In this document: positions 8,644 to 15,290 of the stretch, piece after piece
Layout: each line of letters opens with the position of its first letter
How positions within the stretch are numbered: position 1 is the stretch's first letter
NCBI GenBank assembly: GCA_019419895.1
Contig: JAHZIE010000037.1
Location: 4,141-23,303 of the forward strand
DNA length: 19,163 bases
From: Clostridiales bacterium
GTDB lineage: Bacteria > Bacillota > Clostridia > Oscillospirales > Acutalibacteraceae
Direction of reading: 5' to 3'
Notes under the pieces: generated by a model
Databases searched by the model: none
Told to the model about the DNA's origin: nothing
What the model saw: the letters and a program-made list of their open reading frames with translations, nothing else
Translations under genes and position numbers: made by a program

Positions 8644-8673
8644 TGCCGTGAAATGAAACGGCAACTTCATTTC
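8644..8673 (+). promoter_or_regulatory. Two overlapping, mutually exclusive hairpins
   Basis: TGCCGT(8644-8649)/ACGGCA(8658-8663) forms one hairpin with GAAATGAA as its loop. The same GAAATGAA (8650-8657) pairs perfectly with TTCATTTC (8666-8673), using ACGGCA as part of the loop. Only one can form at a time. This arrangement is seen in attenuators, but no T run follows, so function is only a suggestion. Confidence 0.4.
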
Positions 8674-8798
8674 AGAGGAAGTATTTTTATTGCGGCTCCT
8701 GACGGTATGGAAAACGGCGCCGGCCTGTATTTGTATTTATGGTATTGTGGATCTATCGTGTTGCTGTGCAACAGTTGATTCCTGAAAGAGGTGAGCCT

Positions 8799-9773
8799 GT
8801 GGAAAAAAATAAAACCAAGCTGCATCGCAAGCGCAGATTTGGAGATCGCTATGATGGATGGAAGCTGACGAATGTAGATCCTTTTTTTCGTCTCATTCCT
8901 CATATCATGCATAAAAGAAATGACGCTCAGGTCTTTTTTGATGAGGTCATTGAAATCAATAATCTGGAAAAATTTGTCCGCCGTATGCGCCATGAGACGG
9001 AAATGTCCGACTTGAGCCTGCTGCATGTATTTATCGCGGCCTTTGTCAGGATGATTGCGAAATACCCCTGCGTCAACCGTTTTGTTTCCGGCAGAAAAAT
9101 TTACGCCAGAAATACCATTGAGTTTTCTTTTGCCATTAAAAAGGAAATGACTCTTGAATCAGAGGAAACGACCATCAAGGTCAAGTTTGAACCGACGGAT
9201 ACCCTTTATGATGTGTGGAAAAAGGTCAGTGAGCAAATCGCGCTGAATAAGTCCGCGGAAATGCAGAATGATACGGATATTATCGCCAAGCTCCTTTCCT
9301 ACTGTCCTGCCTTTTTAGTAAAGTTTATTGTCTTTCTAATGGATAATCTGGATCATATTGGCTTAATGCCAAAAGCGATTCATGATTTCAGCCCTTTCCA
9401 TACCAGCGTGTTTATTACGGATATGGGTTCCACGGGCCTGGGTTCTGTCTTTCACCACGTTTATAATTTTGGGACCTGTTCCGTGTTCTGCTGTATCGGC
9501 AAAAAAGGGCGCATGCTCCGGCTGGACGAGAAGGATCAGGTTGTCAATGCCCGCACCATGAACCTCCGGTTTGTGGTGGATGAGCGTATCTGTGACGGTT
9601 ATTATTACGCTGTTACGATCCGCGATCTTCTGCGCCTTCTGAAAAAACCCGATTCCCTGCTGATGCCTCCGGAGGATATTGTAGAGGATCCGGGGCTTCC
9701 TTTGACACGCAAAGAAAAGAAGGTTTTGAAAAAGGAAAAGAAGCTCAGAGAAAAAGCGGAGGCAGCCGCCTGA
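8799..9773 (+). CDS. E2/CAT-fold acyltransferase-like protein (2-oxo acid dehydrogenase E2 catalytic-domain homologue), atypical active site
   Basis: A 324-residue protein resembling the catalytic domain of 2-oxo acid dehydrogenase acyltransferases and chloramphenicol acetyltransferase, without lipoyl or E1/E3-binding domains. The near-C-terminal VVDERICDGYYYA (259-271) stands where E2 enzymes have DHRxxDG; the catalytic His is replaced by Glu262, while the Asp-Gly pair is kept. SVFITDMGSTGLGSVFHH (203-220) resembles the E2 segment before the active site. The C-terminus is a Lys/Glu-rich tail (about 304-322). The GTG at 8799 is chosen because AAAGAGGTGA lies just upstream; the ATG-like extension to the left has no such site. 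No partner dehydrogenase genes are adjacent, so it does not look like part of a classical complex. I believe similar lone proteins occur in Clostridia (not checked); substrate unknown. Confidence 0.75.
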   Translation: MEKNKTKLHRKRRFGDRYDGWKLTNVDPFFRLIPHIMHKRNDAQVFFDEVIEINNLEKFVRRMRHETEMSDLSLLHVFIAAFVRMIAKYPCVNRFVSGRKIYARNTIEFSFAIKKEMTLESEETTIKVKFEPTDTLYDVWKKVSEQIALNKSAEMQNDTDIIAKLLSYCPAFLVKFIVFLMDNLDHIGLMPKAIHDFSPFHTSVFITDMGSTGLGSVFHHVYNFGTCSVFCCIGKKGRMLRLDEKDQVVNARTMNLRFVVDERICDGYYYAVTIRDLLRLLKKPDSLLMPPEDIVEDPGLPLTRKEKKVLKKEKKLREKAEAAA

Positions 9774-9823
9774 TAAAATAAAAAAAGCGCCGGGGAGAAG
9801 GGCAGGGATTCATAAAACAGTTG

Positions 9824-9860
9824 CATTCCCGGCAGATGTTTCTGACGGGAATGTTCTTGT
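9824..9860 (+). terminator. Probable terminator after the acyltransferase-like gene
   Basis: Stem CATTCCCG (9824-9831) / CGGGAATG (9846-9853), extended by an inner CAG/CTG across one mismatch, followed by TTCTTGTAT. The T run is weak. Confidence 0.5.
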
Positions 9861-9863
9861 ATA

Positions 9864-9892
9864 TTGTGTATATTGCATCGATTTGATAGAAT
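9864..9892 (+). promoter_or_regulatory. Promoter of the GNAT gene
   Basis: -35 TTGTGT (9864-9869), a 17-base spacer and -10 TAGAAT (9887-9892) with an upstream TG that makes an extended -10. The GNAT start codon follows 44 bases later. Confidence 0.6.
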
Positions 9893-9935
9893 AGACTTAA
9901 CAATTAGACAAGCTTAAATTTGACGAGGTAAGGAA

Positions 9936-10397
9936 ATGCTTGAATTATATAAGCCTCATATTGAGGACTTGTGGTTTAAGGAAAAAATGATGAGTGATGA
10001 GCAGACGATGGCTTACAACCATGCCTACGGAGGCACAATTCCATTCCCTAAAGAATATTGGGCAGATTGGCATGACAGATGGATCATAAACCACAATAAC
10101 AAACGCTTTTACAGATACATTAAAGAAAATGGCACTTTTATTGGCGAGGTAGCATATCATTTTGACGGAGAACGGCAGATTTATATTGCTGACGTGATCA
10201 TTTATGCCCCGTACCGAGGAAAGGGATACGGCCGTAACGGACTATTGCTTTTATGTGAAACGGCAAAAGGCAACGGCATCATGGAACTCTATGACGATAT
10301 TGCTATAGACAATTCTTCTGTTGCACTATTCCTTAAATGTGGGTTTGTGGAAGTTCTGCGAACCACCGAGTACGTTTTAGTAAAAAAGGAATTGTGA
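9936..10397 (+). CDS. GNAT-family N-acetyltransferase
   Basis: A 153-residue protein with the Gcn5-related acetyltransferase core. Motif A is visible as ADVIIYAPYRGKGYGRNGLL (85-104) with the acetyl-CoA pyrophosphate loop YRGKGYG, and motif B as AIDNSSVALFLKCGF (123-137). FIGEVAYHFDG (68-78) fits the preceding beta strands. These enzymes move an acetyl group from acetyl-CoA to an amine; the acceptor here (small molecule, antibiotic or protein) cannot be told from the sequence. The ATG at 9936 has GAGGTAAGGAA just upstream. The gene is monocistronic with its own promoter, and the structured spacer behind it is unlike the rest of the window, so it may be a later acquisition (inference). Confidence 0.88.
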   Translation: MLELYKPHIEDLWFKEKMMSDEQTMAYNHAYGGTIPFPKEYWADWHDRWIINHNNKRFYRYIKENGTFIGEVAYHFDGERQIYIADVIIYAPYRGKGYGRNGLLLLCETAKGNGIMELYDDIAIDNSSVALFLKCGFVEVLRTTEYVLVKKEL

Positions 10398-10485
10398 GTC
10401 AACCAATTCCAATTTGTTGAACAGATAAAGGGCGCACTTCTATACGCCGTCCGGTGTAGTGCGTTGAGTACGATTTTGCACTGCA

Positions 10486-10518
10486 CCCAAGGCTCCTTTT
10501 ACACAAGGGAGCCTTGGG
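10486..10518. repeat. 14-bp stem-loop in the spacer after the GNAT gene
   Basis: Arms 10486-10499 and 10505-10518 (core CCCAAGGCTCC / GGAGCCTTGGG) pair over 14 bp with one T-G pair and a 5-base loop. It is nested between TGCAC (~10478) and GTGCA (~10532). No T run follows, so it is not a standard terminator. An imperfect CGCACT...AGTGCG hairpin precedes it at about 10434-10463. Confidence 0.6.
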
Positions 10519-10545
10519 CGCTCCCGCGCCGGTGCATAACACGAA

Positions 10546-10587
10546 AAACCGACCTATGATCGTAACCATAGGTCGGTTTACTGTTTT
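10546..10587. terminator. Bidirectional terminator after the GNAT gene
   Basis: A perfect 13-bp stem AAACCGACCTATG (10546-10558) / CATAGGTCGGTTT (10567-10579) with an 8-base loop. On the plus strand ACTGTTTT follows; on the minus strand the stem runs into TTTTTCG. Confidence 0.7.
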
Positions 10588-11141
10588 ATGGACACCTGCC
10601 AAACCCGGCGCTTTTTTGTCGCGGAAATAGCTTTAATCTTTACTATGCGCCATGGGGGACTTCACTTCATGCTGGGGAAATGAAATCTTCCCGTTTTATT
10701 AGGGGTGATAAGCGGAGGGATTTTTAATCTGTCACACCGCACGGCCGTGTTGATGGAAGGACGCGGGAGCTATTTTACCTTTTCATAGCCGAAGCCCTGG
10801 GGGCAGGTGAAAAAACAACGCTGAGCTTGAGATAAACCATTTTTATAGAATCACGCGCCTGTGGAGGCTCCCGTTTCCCTCTCGTCATATGGAGGATATC
10901 AGGCGAATTATCGTGGCGCCTGGTATTCAAAGTCTGACAGAGCGGAGCTTTGGAAAAGCGGGGCGATAACAGGAGATATTTTACTTTATTTTCGGATTGC
11001 GCTGTTTGGACTGGCGAGCCCCTCACTCGTTCCAAACTGTCCTTGAAAATTAGAAATCCGGGGAATGGGAGAAAGGCTGAAGATAAAGGGCCGCAGAGCT
11101 TTTATCTTAAAATTAATTACTTAGTTTATCTAATATAAAAG
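10588..11141. other. ~550-base spacer, no convincing gene, several hairpins
   Basis: ORFs on either strand (for example 10775-11035 minus) lack ribosome binding sites and look non-coding. Visible structures are CGCCTG/CAGGCG/CGCCTG arms at 10856, 10900 and 10917 that can pair in two exclusive ways, and a hairpin GTTTGGA..CGAG / CTCG.TCCAAAC at 11004-11037. The DegV promoter lies at its right end. Confidence 0.45.
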
Positions 11142-11170
11142 TTGACAAGACGGCTTTCTTGCTATATTAT
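11142..11170 (+). promoter_or_regulatory. Promoter of the degV gene
   Basis: Perfect -35 TTGACA (11142-11147), a 17-base spacer and -10 TATTAT (11165-11170), 45 bases before the DegV start codon. Confidence 0.85.
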
Positions 11171-11215
11171 GTATAAAGCTTTGATATATTTCTGAGAGAA
11201 GGCGGGCCTGAAAAT

Positions 11216-12070
11216 ATGGGTGTACAAATTATCACGGACAGCACATCGGATCTCAGCGGGGAGATGCAGAAAAAGCTGGGTGTGGAGGTCATTCCTCTCC
11301 ATATATTTTTTGGAGGAGAGGAATATACAGACGGAGTGACCCTTCAAACAAAGGAATTTTATGAAAAATTGAGCCGATCGGAGGAATTGCCCAGAACGGT
11401 ACAGATCACTCCGCCGGAATTTGAAACTGTCTTTCGTCGTGTTCTGGCCCAGGGGGATCAGGCTGTGGTGATCTTGATTTCTTCGGTTTTAAGCGGGACA
11501 TACCAGTCGGCCTGCATTGCCAGGGATATGCTGGGCAGTAAAGACATTTTTGTGGTTGATTCCGGCAATGTCACCATGGGACTGACGGTATTGGTGGAAT
11601 ATGCGGTCCGCCTGAGGGAGCGGGGACTCAGCGCCGGCGAGATTTTTGAGGAACTGGAGCGTTCTAAGGATAGAGTAAGGGTCTTTGCGGTTATTGATAC
11701 TTTGAAATATCTTCAAAAGGGCGGCCGGCTTTCCAAGTCGACGGCCATGATTGGAACCCTGCTTCAGGTAAAGCCGGTCATTTGTGTTTACCAGGGGGAC
11801 ATTACCGTGATACAGAAGGTGCGGGGAACTAAAAATGCCCAGCGGTGGATGGCGGATATGCTGAAGGAAAAGGGGATTGATTTTAGTTATCCCTTCTGCC
11901 TGGGTTCCACCAACGCGCCGGAACAGGCGGAAGGCCTGCGGGAAATCATGTGGAATCAGCTGGCGGATAAAAATTGTGAGTGCCTGGAAATTGGCGGCAC
12001 GGTCGGAGTGCACGCGGGACCAAACTGTGCTGGGCTGGGGTGTTTTCTTGCGGAACCTCAGGATAAATAA
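11216..12070 (+). CDS. DegV family fatty-acid-binding protein
   Basis: A 284-residue protein, the usual DegV length. The N-terminal ITDSTSDLS (6-14), TVQITPPEF (61-69), ISSVLSGTYQSA (88-99), FVVDSGNVTMG (112-122) and LKYLQKGGRLS (163-173) are family hallmarks. Family knowledge: DegV/FakB proteins bind one fatty acid between two lobes and, in FakB, present it to the kinase FakA so that external fatty acids enter phospholipid synthesis; many Firmicutes carry several copies. No fakA is in the window, so kinase partnership is inferred. The ATG at 11216 has a purine-rich GAGAAGGCGGG ~7-13 bases upstream, slightly long spacing. The gene has its own promoter and is followed by a probable terminator. 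Confidence 0.95.
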   Translation: MGVQIITDSTSDLSGEMQKKLGVEVIPLHIFFGGEEYTDGVTLQTKEFYEKLSRSEELPRTVQITPPEFETVFRRVLAQGDQAVVILISSVLSGTYQSACIARDMLGSKDIFVVDSGNVTMGLTVLVEYAVRLRERGLSAGEIFEELERSKDRVRVFAVIDTLKYLQKGGRLSKSTAMIGTLLQVKPVICVYQGDITVIQKVRGTKNAQRWMADMLKEKGIDFSYPFCLGSTNAPEQAEGLREIMWNQLADKNCECLEIGGTVGVHAGPNCAGLGCFLAEPQDK

Positions 12071-12087
12071 TTGACAGCAGCGGCGAA

Positions 12088-12137
12088 AAGGAGTTTTGGA
12101 GAAAGTTCAATAGGAAGCTCCTTAACAGGATTTTTTT
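12088..12137 (+). terminator. Probable terminator after degV
   Basis: Arms AAGGAGTTTT (12088-12097) and GGAAGCTCCTT (12113-12123) pair with two T-G pairs around a 15-base loop. Eight bases later comes a run of seven T. The gap between stem and T run is longer than ideal. Confidence 0.45.
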
Positions 12138-12272
12138 CTTGAATGTTGAGGCGTTGTCAGTCTTTGGCATGGTTTTGTAATGTATGCCGGACAATATGGA
12201 ACATTCTGGGAGAATGCCGGATTCCGTCTTATTTTTGCAAAGGATTCTTCAGTGCTGAAATGATAGTGATAT

Positions 12273-12300
12273 GAAAAAAGCGGTTTGGGGGTTCCCGCTT
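12273..12300 (-). terminator. Probable terminator downstream of the ABC exporter remnant
   Basis: On the minus strand, stem AAGCGG / CCGCTT (12295-12300 with 12278-12283) around an 11-base loop, followed by TTTTTTCAT. It is about 50 bases past the remnant's stop codon, so it is probably the old terminator of that operon. Confidence 0.55.
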
Positions 12301-12352
12301 GTATTTTGGACAGGACGGCGCGGACATTCTGTTTTGGTTTCTATTACCATAA

Positions 12353-13207
12353 TCACTCCGGTTCAAAGGCGCCTGTGTAAAGCTGATAGTAAGTACCCTT
12401 TTCGGCAATCAGTTTTTTGTGGCTGCCCCGTTCAATGATATGTCCGTGGTCAAGCGCCATAATTACATCGGAGTTTTGTTCGGTGGAAATACGGTGTGCA
12501 ATCACAAATATGTTCTGTCTCTCATCAGTTTGTCCATACCGTCCTGAACTAAAGATTCGCTTCGGGCGTCGATCGGGGAGGCTGCTTCATCCAAAATCCT
12601 GACAGGCATATCAGATACGGCGGCATGGGCAATGGAAATCAACTGCCACTGTCCCTGGGAAGGAACGCTGCCGTCGCCCTTTAAGACGGTGTCATATCCT
12701 TGCAGGAGCGTACGGATAAATCTGTCGGCGTTGGCAAGCTTTGCGGCAGCAATACAGTCCTCTGCCGTAACGCAAATTTTCCATAACCATCCTTGGAAAG
12801 AGATTGACCTCTTGAAGCACGCTCCCAAGAGAACGGCGCAGGCCAGCCTTTTTAATTTTATTAATGTTAATACCGTCATAGCGGATTTTGCCGTCATTCA
12901 AAACGAAGATTTGGTCCGCGTGCCGCGCAGAGCTGATACGCTGGCAATAATGATTTTCGTGGTATCAGGAATATACTCCACAAAGAATTTTTGAATGGAT
13001 GCGTCGGTTTTGCACTGGTAGAGTCATCCAAAATTAAAACCTTTGGCTTTTTTTAAAGCGCGCGCAATGCAAAGATGTTGTTTTTGACCGCCCGATACAT
13101 TGGTGCCGCCCTGCTCAATATGAGTGTCATATTTATCGGGAAAAGTCCTTATAAATTCGTCGGCGCGGGTTTTGAATTGCGTCAATTGGATTTAAAGATT
13201 TTTTCAT
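12353..13207 (-). pseudogene. Fused and frameshifted remnant of two ABC exporter subunits (ATPase domains)
   Basis: Reading right to left, the first part is the C-terminal half of one exporter ATPase: ADEFIRTFPDKYDTHIEQGG, signature VSGGQKQ, Walker B VLILDD, then TTKIIIA and ISSARHADQIFVLNDGKI. At about 12881-12895 it passes directly into a second ATPase: IRYDGININKIKKAGLRRSL, AAAKLANADRFIRTLLQGYD, a degraded signature PSQGQWQ, RILDEAASPID, IAHRIS, and the usual end YYQLYTGAFEPE before TGA. The membrane domain and Walker A of the second subunit are missing, as is everything upstream in the first. At least four reading-frame lesions are visible, near 13010, 12942, 12767 and 12511. Such paired subunits normally form heterodimeric multidrug-type exporters. 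The left border of the IS200-like element lies ~25 bases from the broken end. Not functional. Confidence 0.88.
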
Positions 13208-13236
13208 CTATATTATACTGTTTTATTGTAGTGTAA

Positions 13237-13259
13237 AACCACTGGGTAGGCCAGTGGTT
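13237..13259. repeat. Left-end hairpin of the IS200-like element
   Basis: Perfect 9-bp palindrome AACCACTGG / CCAGTGGTT with a 5-base loop. Subterminal hairpins like this are recognised by Y1 transposases as single-stranded DNA. Confidence 0.7.
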
Positions 13260-13294
13260 CAGGAGAGCCTAAGGCGATAATATAGACAGAAAAA

Positions 13295-13350
13295 CTCCCT
13301 TTGCTAAAATGAGAACGCGGTCTGCCAACTGCATAGGAAAGCAAAGGGAG
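13295..13350 (+). promoter_or_regulatory. Long hairpin covering the transposase ribosome binding site
   Basis: CTCCCTTTGC (13295-13304) pairs perfectly with GCAAAGGGAG (13341-13350). The right arm contains the Shine-Dalgarno sequence AAAGGGAGG, so the fold would hide it. A comparable translation-blocking stem is known in IS200. Confidence 0.65.
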
Positions 13351-13812
13351 GACATTCAGAAGAGTCTGAACGAGTCTATCACACACAAAATGGAATTGTA
13401 AATACCACATCGTGTTTGCACCGAAGTACCGAAGAAAAATATTTTACCATGAAAAACGAGAAGCAGTAGGAAAAATCTTGAGACAACTCTGCGAGTGGAA
13501 GGGAGTCAAGATCGTGAGGGCAGAGGTGTGTCCCGACCATGCGCGTATGCTGGTGGAGATTCCACCAAAACTGTCGGTATCAAGTTTCATGGGATACTTG
13601 AAGGGAAAGAGCAGTACGATGCTGTACGAACAGTTTGGGGAACTGAAATACAGTATCGGAGCCGGGAATTCTGGCGCCGGGGATATTACGTGGATACGGC
13701 GGGCAAGAATGCAAGTCGCATAGCGGAATACATTGCGAACCAACTGAAGGAAGATGAATTAGGTGAACAACTGACCATGAGTGAAATCGGCCCGTTTACG
13801 GGCGGCAAGTAA
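13351..13812 (+). pseudogene. tnpA: IS200-family Y1 transposase, frameshifted
   Basis: About 150 codons in three frame segments. Segment one is QKSLN; one extra G near 13372 moves into SLSHTKWNCKYHIVFAPKYR and the long central part up to FGELKY; a missing A near 13652 moves into YRSREFWRRGYYVDTAGKN and the end QLTMSEIGPFTGGK. The metal-binding HUH motif, normally DHVHML in this family, reads DHARML (around 13539-13556), so the second His is lost. The likely catalytic Tyr (AEYIANQ) is kept. No clear ATG is seen near the ribosome binding site at 13343-13351. The family cuts and joins single-stranded DNA at hairpin ends. This copy cannot be active. Confidence 0.88.
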
Positions 13813-13910
13813 CAGTCTGAGCGCGGTTGGCAGACTGTACTTACACGTTTGACGTGTATGCGAGGATCATAGGGCTTTGCCCGCATAGGAAATACCTCCG
13901 GCTTTGCCGG
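13813..13910. repeat. Row of four hairpins at the right end of the IS200-like element
   Basis: CAGTCTG/CAGACTG (13813-13837), TACACGT/ACGTGTA (13842-13858), GGGC-TTT-GCCC (13872-13882) and CCGGC-TTT-GCCGG (13898-13910). The last is the best candidate for the transposase-recognised right-end hairpin. Confidence 0.6.
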
Positions 13911-13989
13911 TAGATGGTTATTCTGTGCTCTTCCAATATGATTTACAGTTTCATTTATTGGGCTGATTACAAAAAAGAGGCGATTTTTT

Positions 13990-14133
13990 ATGAAGTGGCT
14001 CCTGTTCCCCCCTCTTTTTATGGCAAAAAATCCGGAGGAAAGCTTTGTTGATAAGGAAAAAGCCCAGCCAAGAGTTCTGAAATGTTATGAGAAAATCCAG
14101 CGTGAGGCGCGGCTGACAAGGTGCCGATGGTAA
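13990..14133 (+). CDS. Possible 47-residue ORF, unknown
   Basis: Begins MKWLLFPPLFMAKNPEE and ends RLTRCRW. AAAGAGG lies nine bases before the ATG. The first residues are hydrophobic, the rest charged. It is not recognised and has no visible promoter; it may be chance or a leftover of a gene broken by the adjacent IS. The rest of 13916-14256 holds nothing else I can name. Confidence 0.25.
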   Translation: MKWLLFPPLFMAKNPEESFVDKEKAQPRVLKCYEKIQREARLTRCRW

Positions 14134-14256
14134 TTGGCTTATCCGAATTTAATTTGAAACAATAGGAAAACCGCAGGCCGGTCCGGCTGGATTGGGCCCC
14201 ATTTGAAAAACACTGTACACTTTGTCCTTATTTTCCTGTGATTTTCCGATAATTTG

Positions 14257-14285
14257 TTGCTAGCATTATAAGAAAGTGCTATAAT
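14257..14285 (+). promoter_or_regulatory. Promoter of the ABC/glycosyltransferase/oxidoreductase run
   Basis: -35 TTGCTA (14257-14262), a 17-base spacer and perfect -10 TATAAT (14280-14285) preceded by TGC, an extended -10. The ATPase start codon follows 90 bases later. No other terminator or strong promoter is seen until 18656. Confidence 0.8.
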
Positions 14286-14375
14286 AAAAAATTGAAACAG
14301 CTTAAAACGTATCCGCCTTGGAATGAAAAAATAGCTGCCGGCTGGAAGGTCCGCTATTTTCTAGGAGGTTTGAAA

Positions 14376-15266
14376 ATGCCTATCCTTCAAACAGAAAAAT
14401 TGTCAAAATCTTACAGCGGGATCCAAGGAATTTCCGATTTGGATTTGCAGATGGAGAAAGGGCAGTTTTTGTCCCTGATTGGTCCCCGAAACGCGGGAAA
14501 GACTACGTTAGTACATATCCTTTTGAACTATATCCGGCCTGATTCCGGTTGGGCCAAAATTTTTGATGAGGATGTCACCCGGCGTAGTTATGAAATTAAG
14601 AAAAGGGTCGGCTACGCTCCGGCGAAAGCCAGTTTTTACAGAAACATGAGGGCGGAGGATATTCTCTCCATGGCGGCTTCTATGAAGAACGCTCAGGATG
14701 AGGAAGAAACGGACGGCCTTTGCCAGCAGCTGAAAATAGACGGTAGGCTGAAGGCATGGCAGATGCCGCTGGGACAGAAGAAAAAAATATCCCTGATCCA
14801 GGCCCTTATGGGTTCCCCGGAGCTTTTGATTTTGGATGAGCCTCTGCTGGGTTTTGACGAGGAAGCGAAAGAAGTTTTCTGGCGTCTGATGAAGAGAGAA
14901 AAAGAAAAGGGAACGGCGGTTCTTTATTGCAGCCGCCGGGAAGAGGGGCGGTTTATTTCCGATCATACGGTTTATTTGTATCAAGGAAAAAGAGTGCAGG
15001 AAGAAGAAGGCGGCCGGACAAACGCCCGACGGATAAGGGTTCGGACAAAAGAGGACATTTCCGCTGTCCTGCAGGTGCTTTCCGCCTCGGATATGGAATT
15101 TTCGGAAGGATATCTCAGTTTTTACACCCCGGCGGAAATGGACAGTATCGTAAAGGCGCTGGCCAACTGCCATATTGAGGACTTGAAGATAGAGCTGCCC
15201 TATATGGCCGATGTGATAAGATGTCGGCGGGAGGAGCGGGACGCGCCTCTTGAGCGGAAGGTGTAA
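14376..15266 (+). CDS. ABC transporter ATP-binding protein, divergent nucleotide-binding motifs
   Basis: A 296-residue ATPase of the ABC-2 exporter class. Walker A reads GPRNAGKT (36-43), Walker B LLILDEP (150-156), and the D-loop follows at LGFDEE. Several usually conserved positions differ: the signature LSGGQ is reduced to PLGQKKK (131-137), and the switch segment is LYCSRREEG (183-191), where most relatives have a His after the Ser-Ser. The last ~90 residues form an extra domain after KRVQEEEGG, seen in antibiotic/peptide exporter ATPases. The ATG at 14376 has AGGAGG seven bases upstream; an in-frame ATG-less extension to 14292 has none. It would power the permease encoded directly downstream. 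The substrate is unknown. The altered motifs may mean a weak ATPase. Confidence 0.88.
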   Translation: MPILQTEKLSKSYSGIQGISDLDLQMEKGQFLSLIGPRNAGKTTLVHILLNYIRPDSGWAKIFDEDVTRRSYEIKKRVGYAPAKASFYRNMRAEDILSMAASMKNAQDEEETDGLCQQLKIDGRLKAWQMPLGQKKKISLIQALMGSPELLILDEPLLGFDEEAKEVFWRLMKREKEKGTAVLYCSRREEGRFISDHTVYLYQGKRVQEEEGGRTNARRIRVRTKEDISAVLQVLSASDMEFSEGYLSFYTPAEMDSIVKALANCHIEDLKIELPYMADVIRCRREERDAPLERKV

Positions 15267-15290
15267 TTGATAAATTCCTTGGGGAAAGGT

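Larger units (their letters stand above)
8207..8798 (+). other. 592-base spacer, no convincing gene
   Basis: Neither strand holds an ORF with a credible ribosome binding site or recognisable protein; a 74-residue minus-strand ORF at 8261-8485 has no start signal. The spacer holds a consensus promoter (8399-8427), an interrupted inverted repeat CCATGTGT/ACACATGG (8230-8237 with 8294-8301) and a pair of overlapping hairpins (8644-8673). It may act as a long leader of the acyltransferase-like gene or encode a small RNA. Confidence 0.5.
13231..13915 (+). mobile_element. IS200/IS605-type insertion sequence, inactive
   Basis: The unit is bounded by a left subterminal hairpin (13237-13259) and right-end hairpins up to 13910. 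It carries a single Y1 transposase gene (broken) and no tnpB, so it is IS200-like. There are no long terminal inverted repeats, as expected for this family, so the ends are only approximate. It sits beside the ABC exporter remnant. Confidence 0.8.

Noticed and set aside
10775..11035. 86-codon minus-strand ORF before degV
   Set aside because: No start signal; composition and surrounding hairpins look non-coding.
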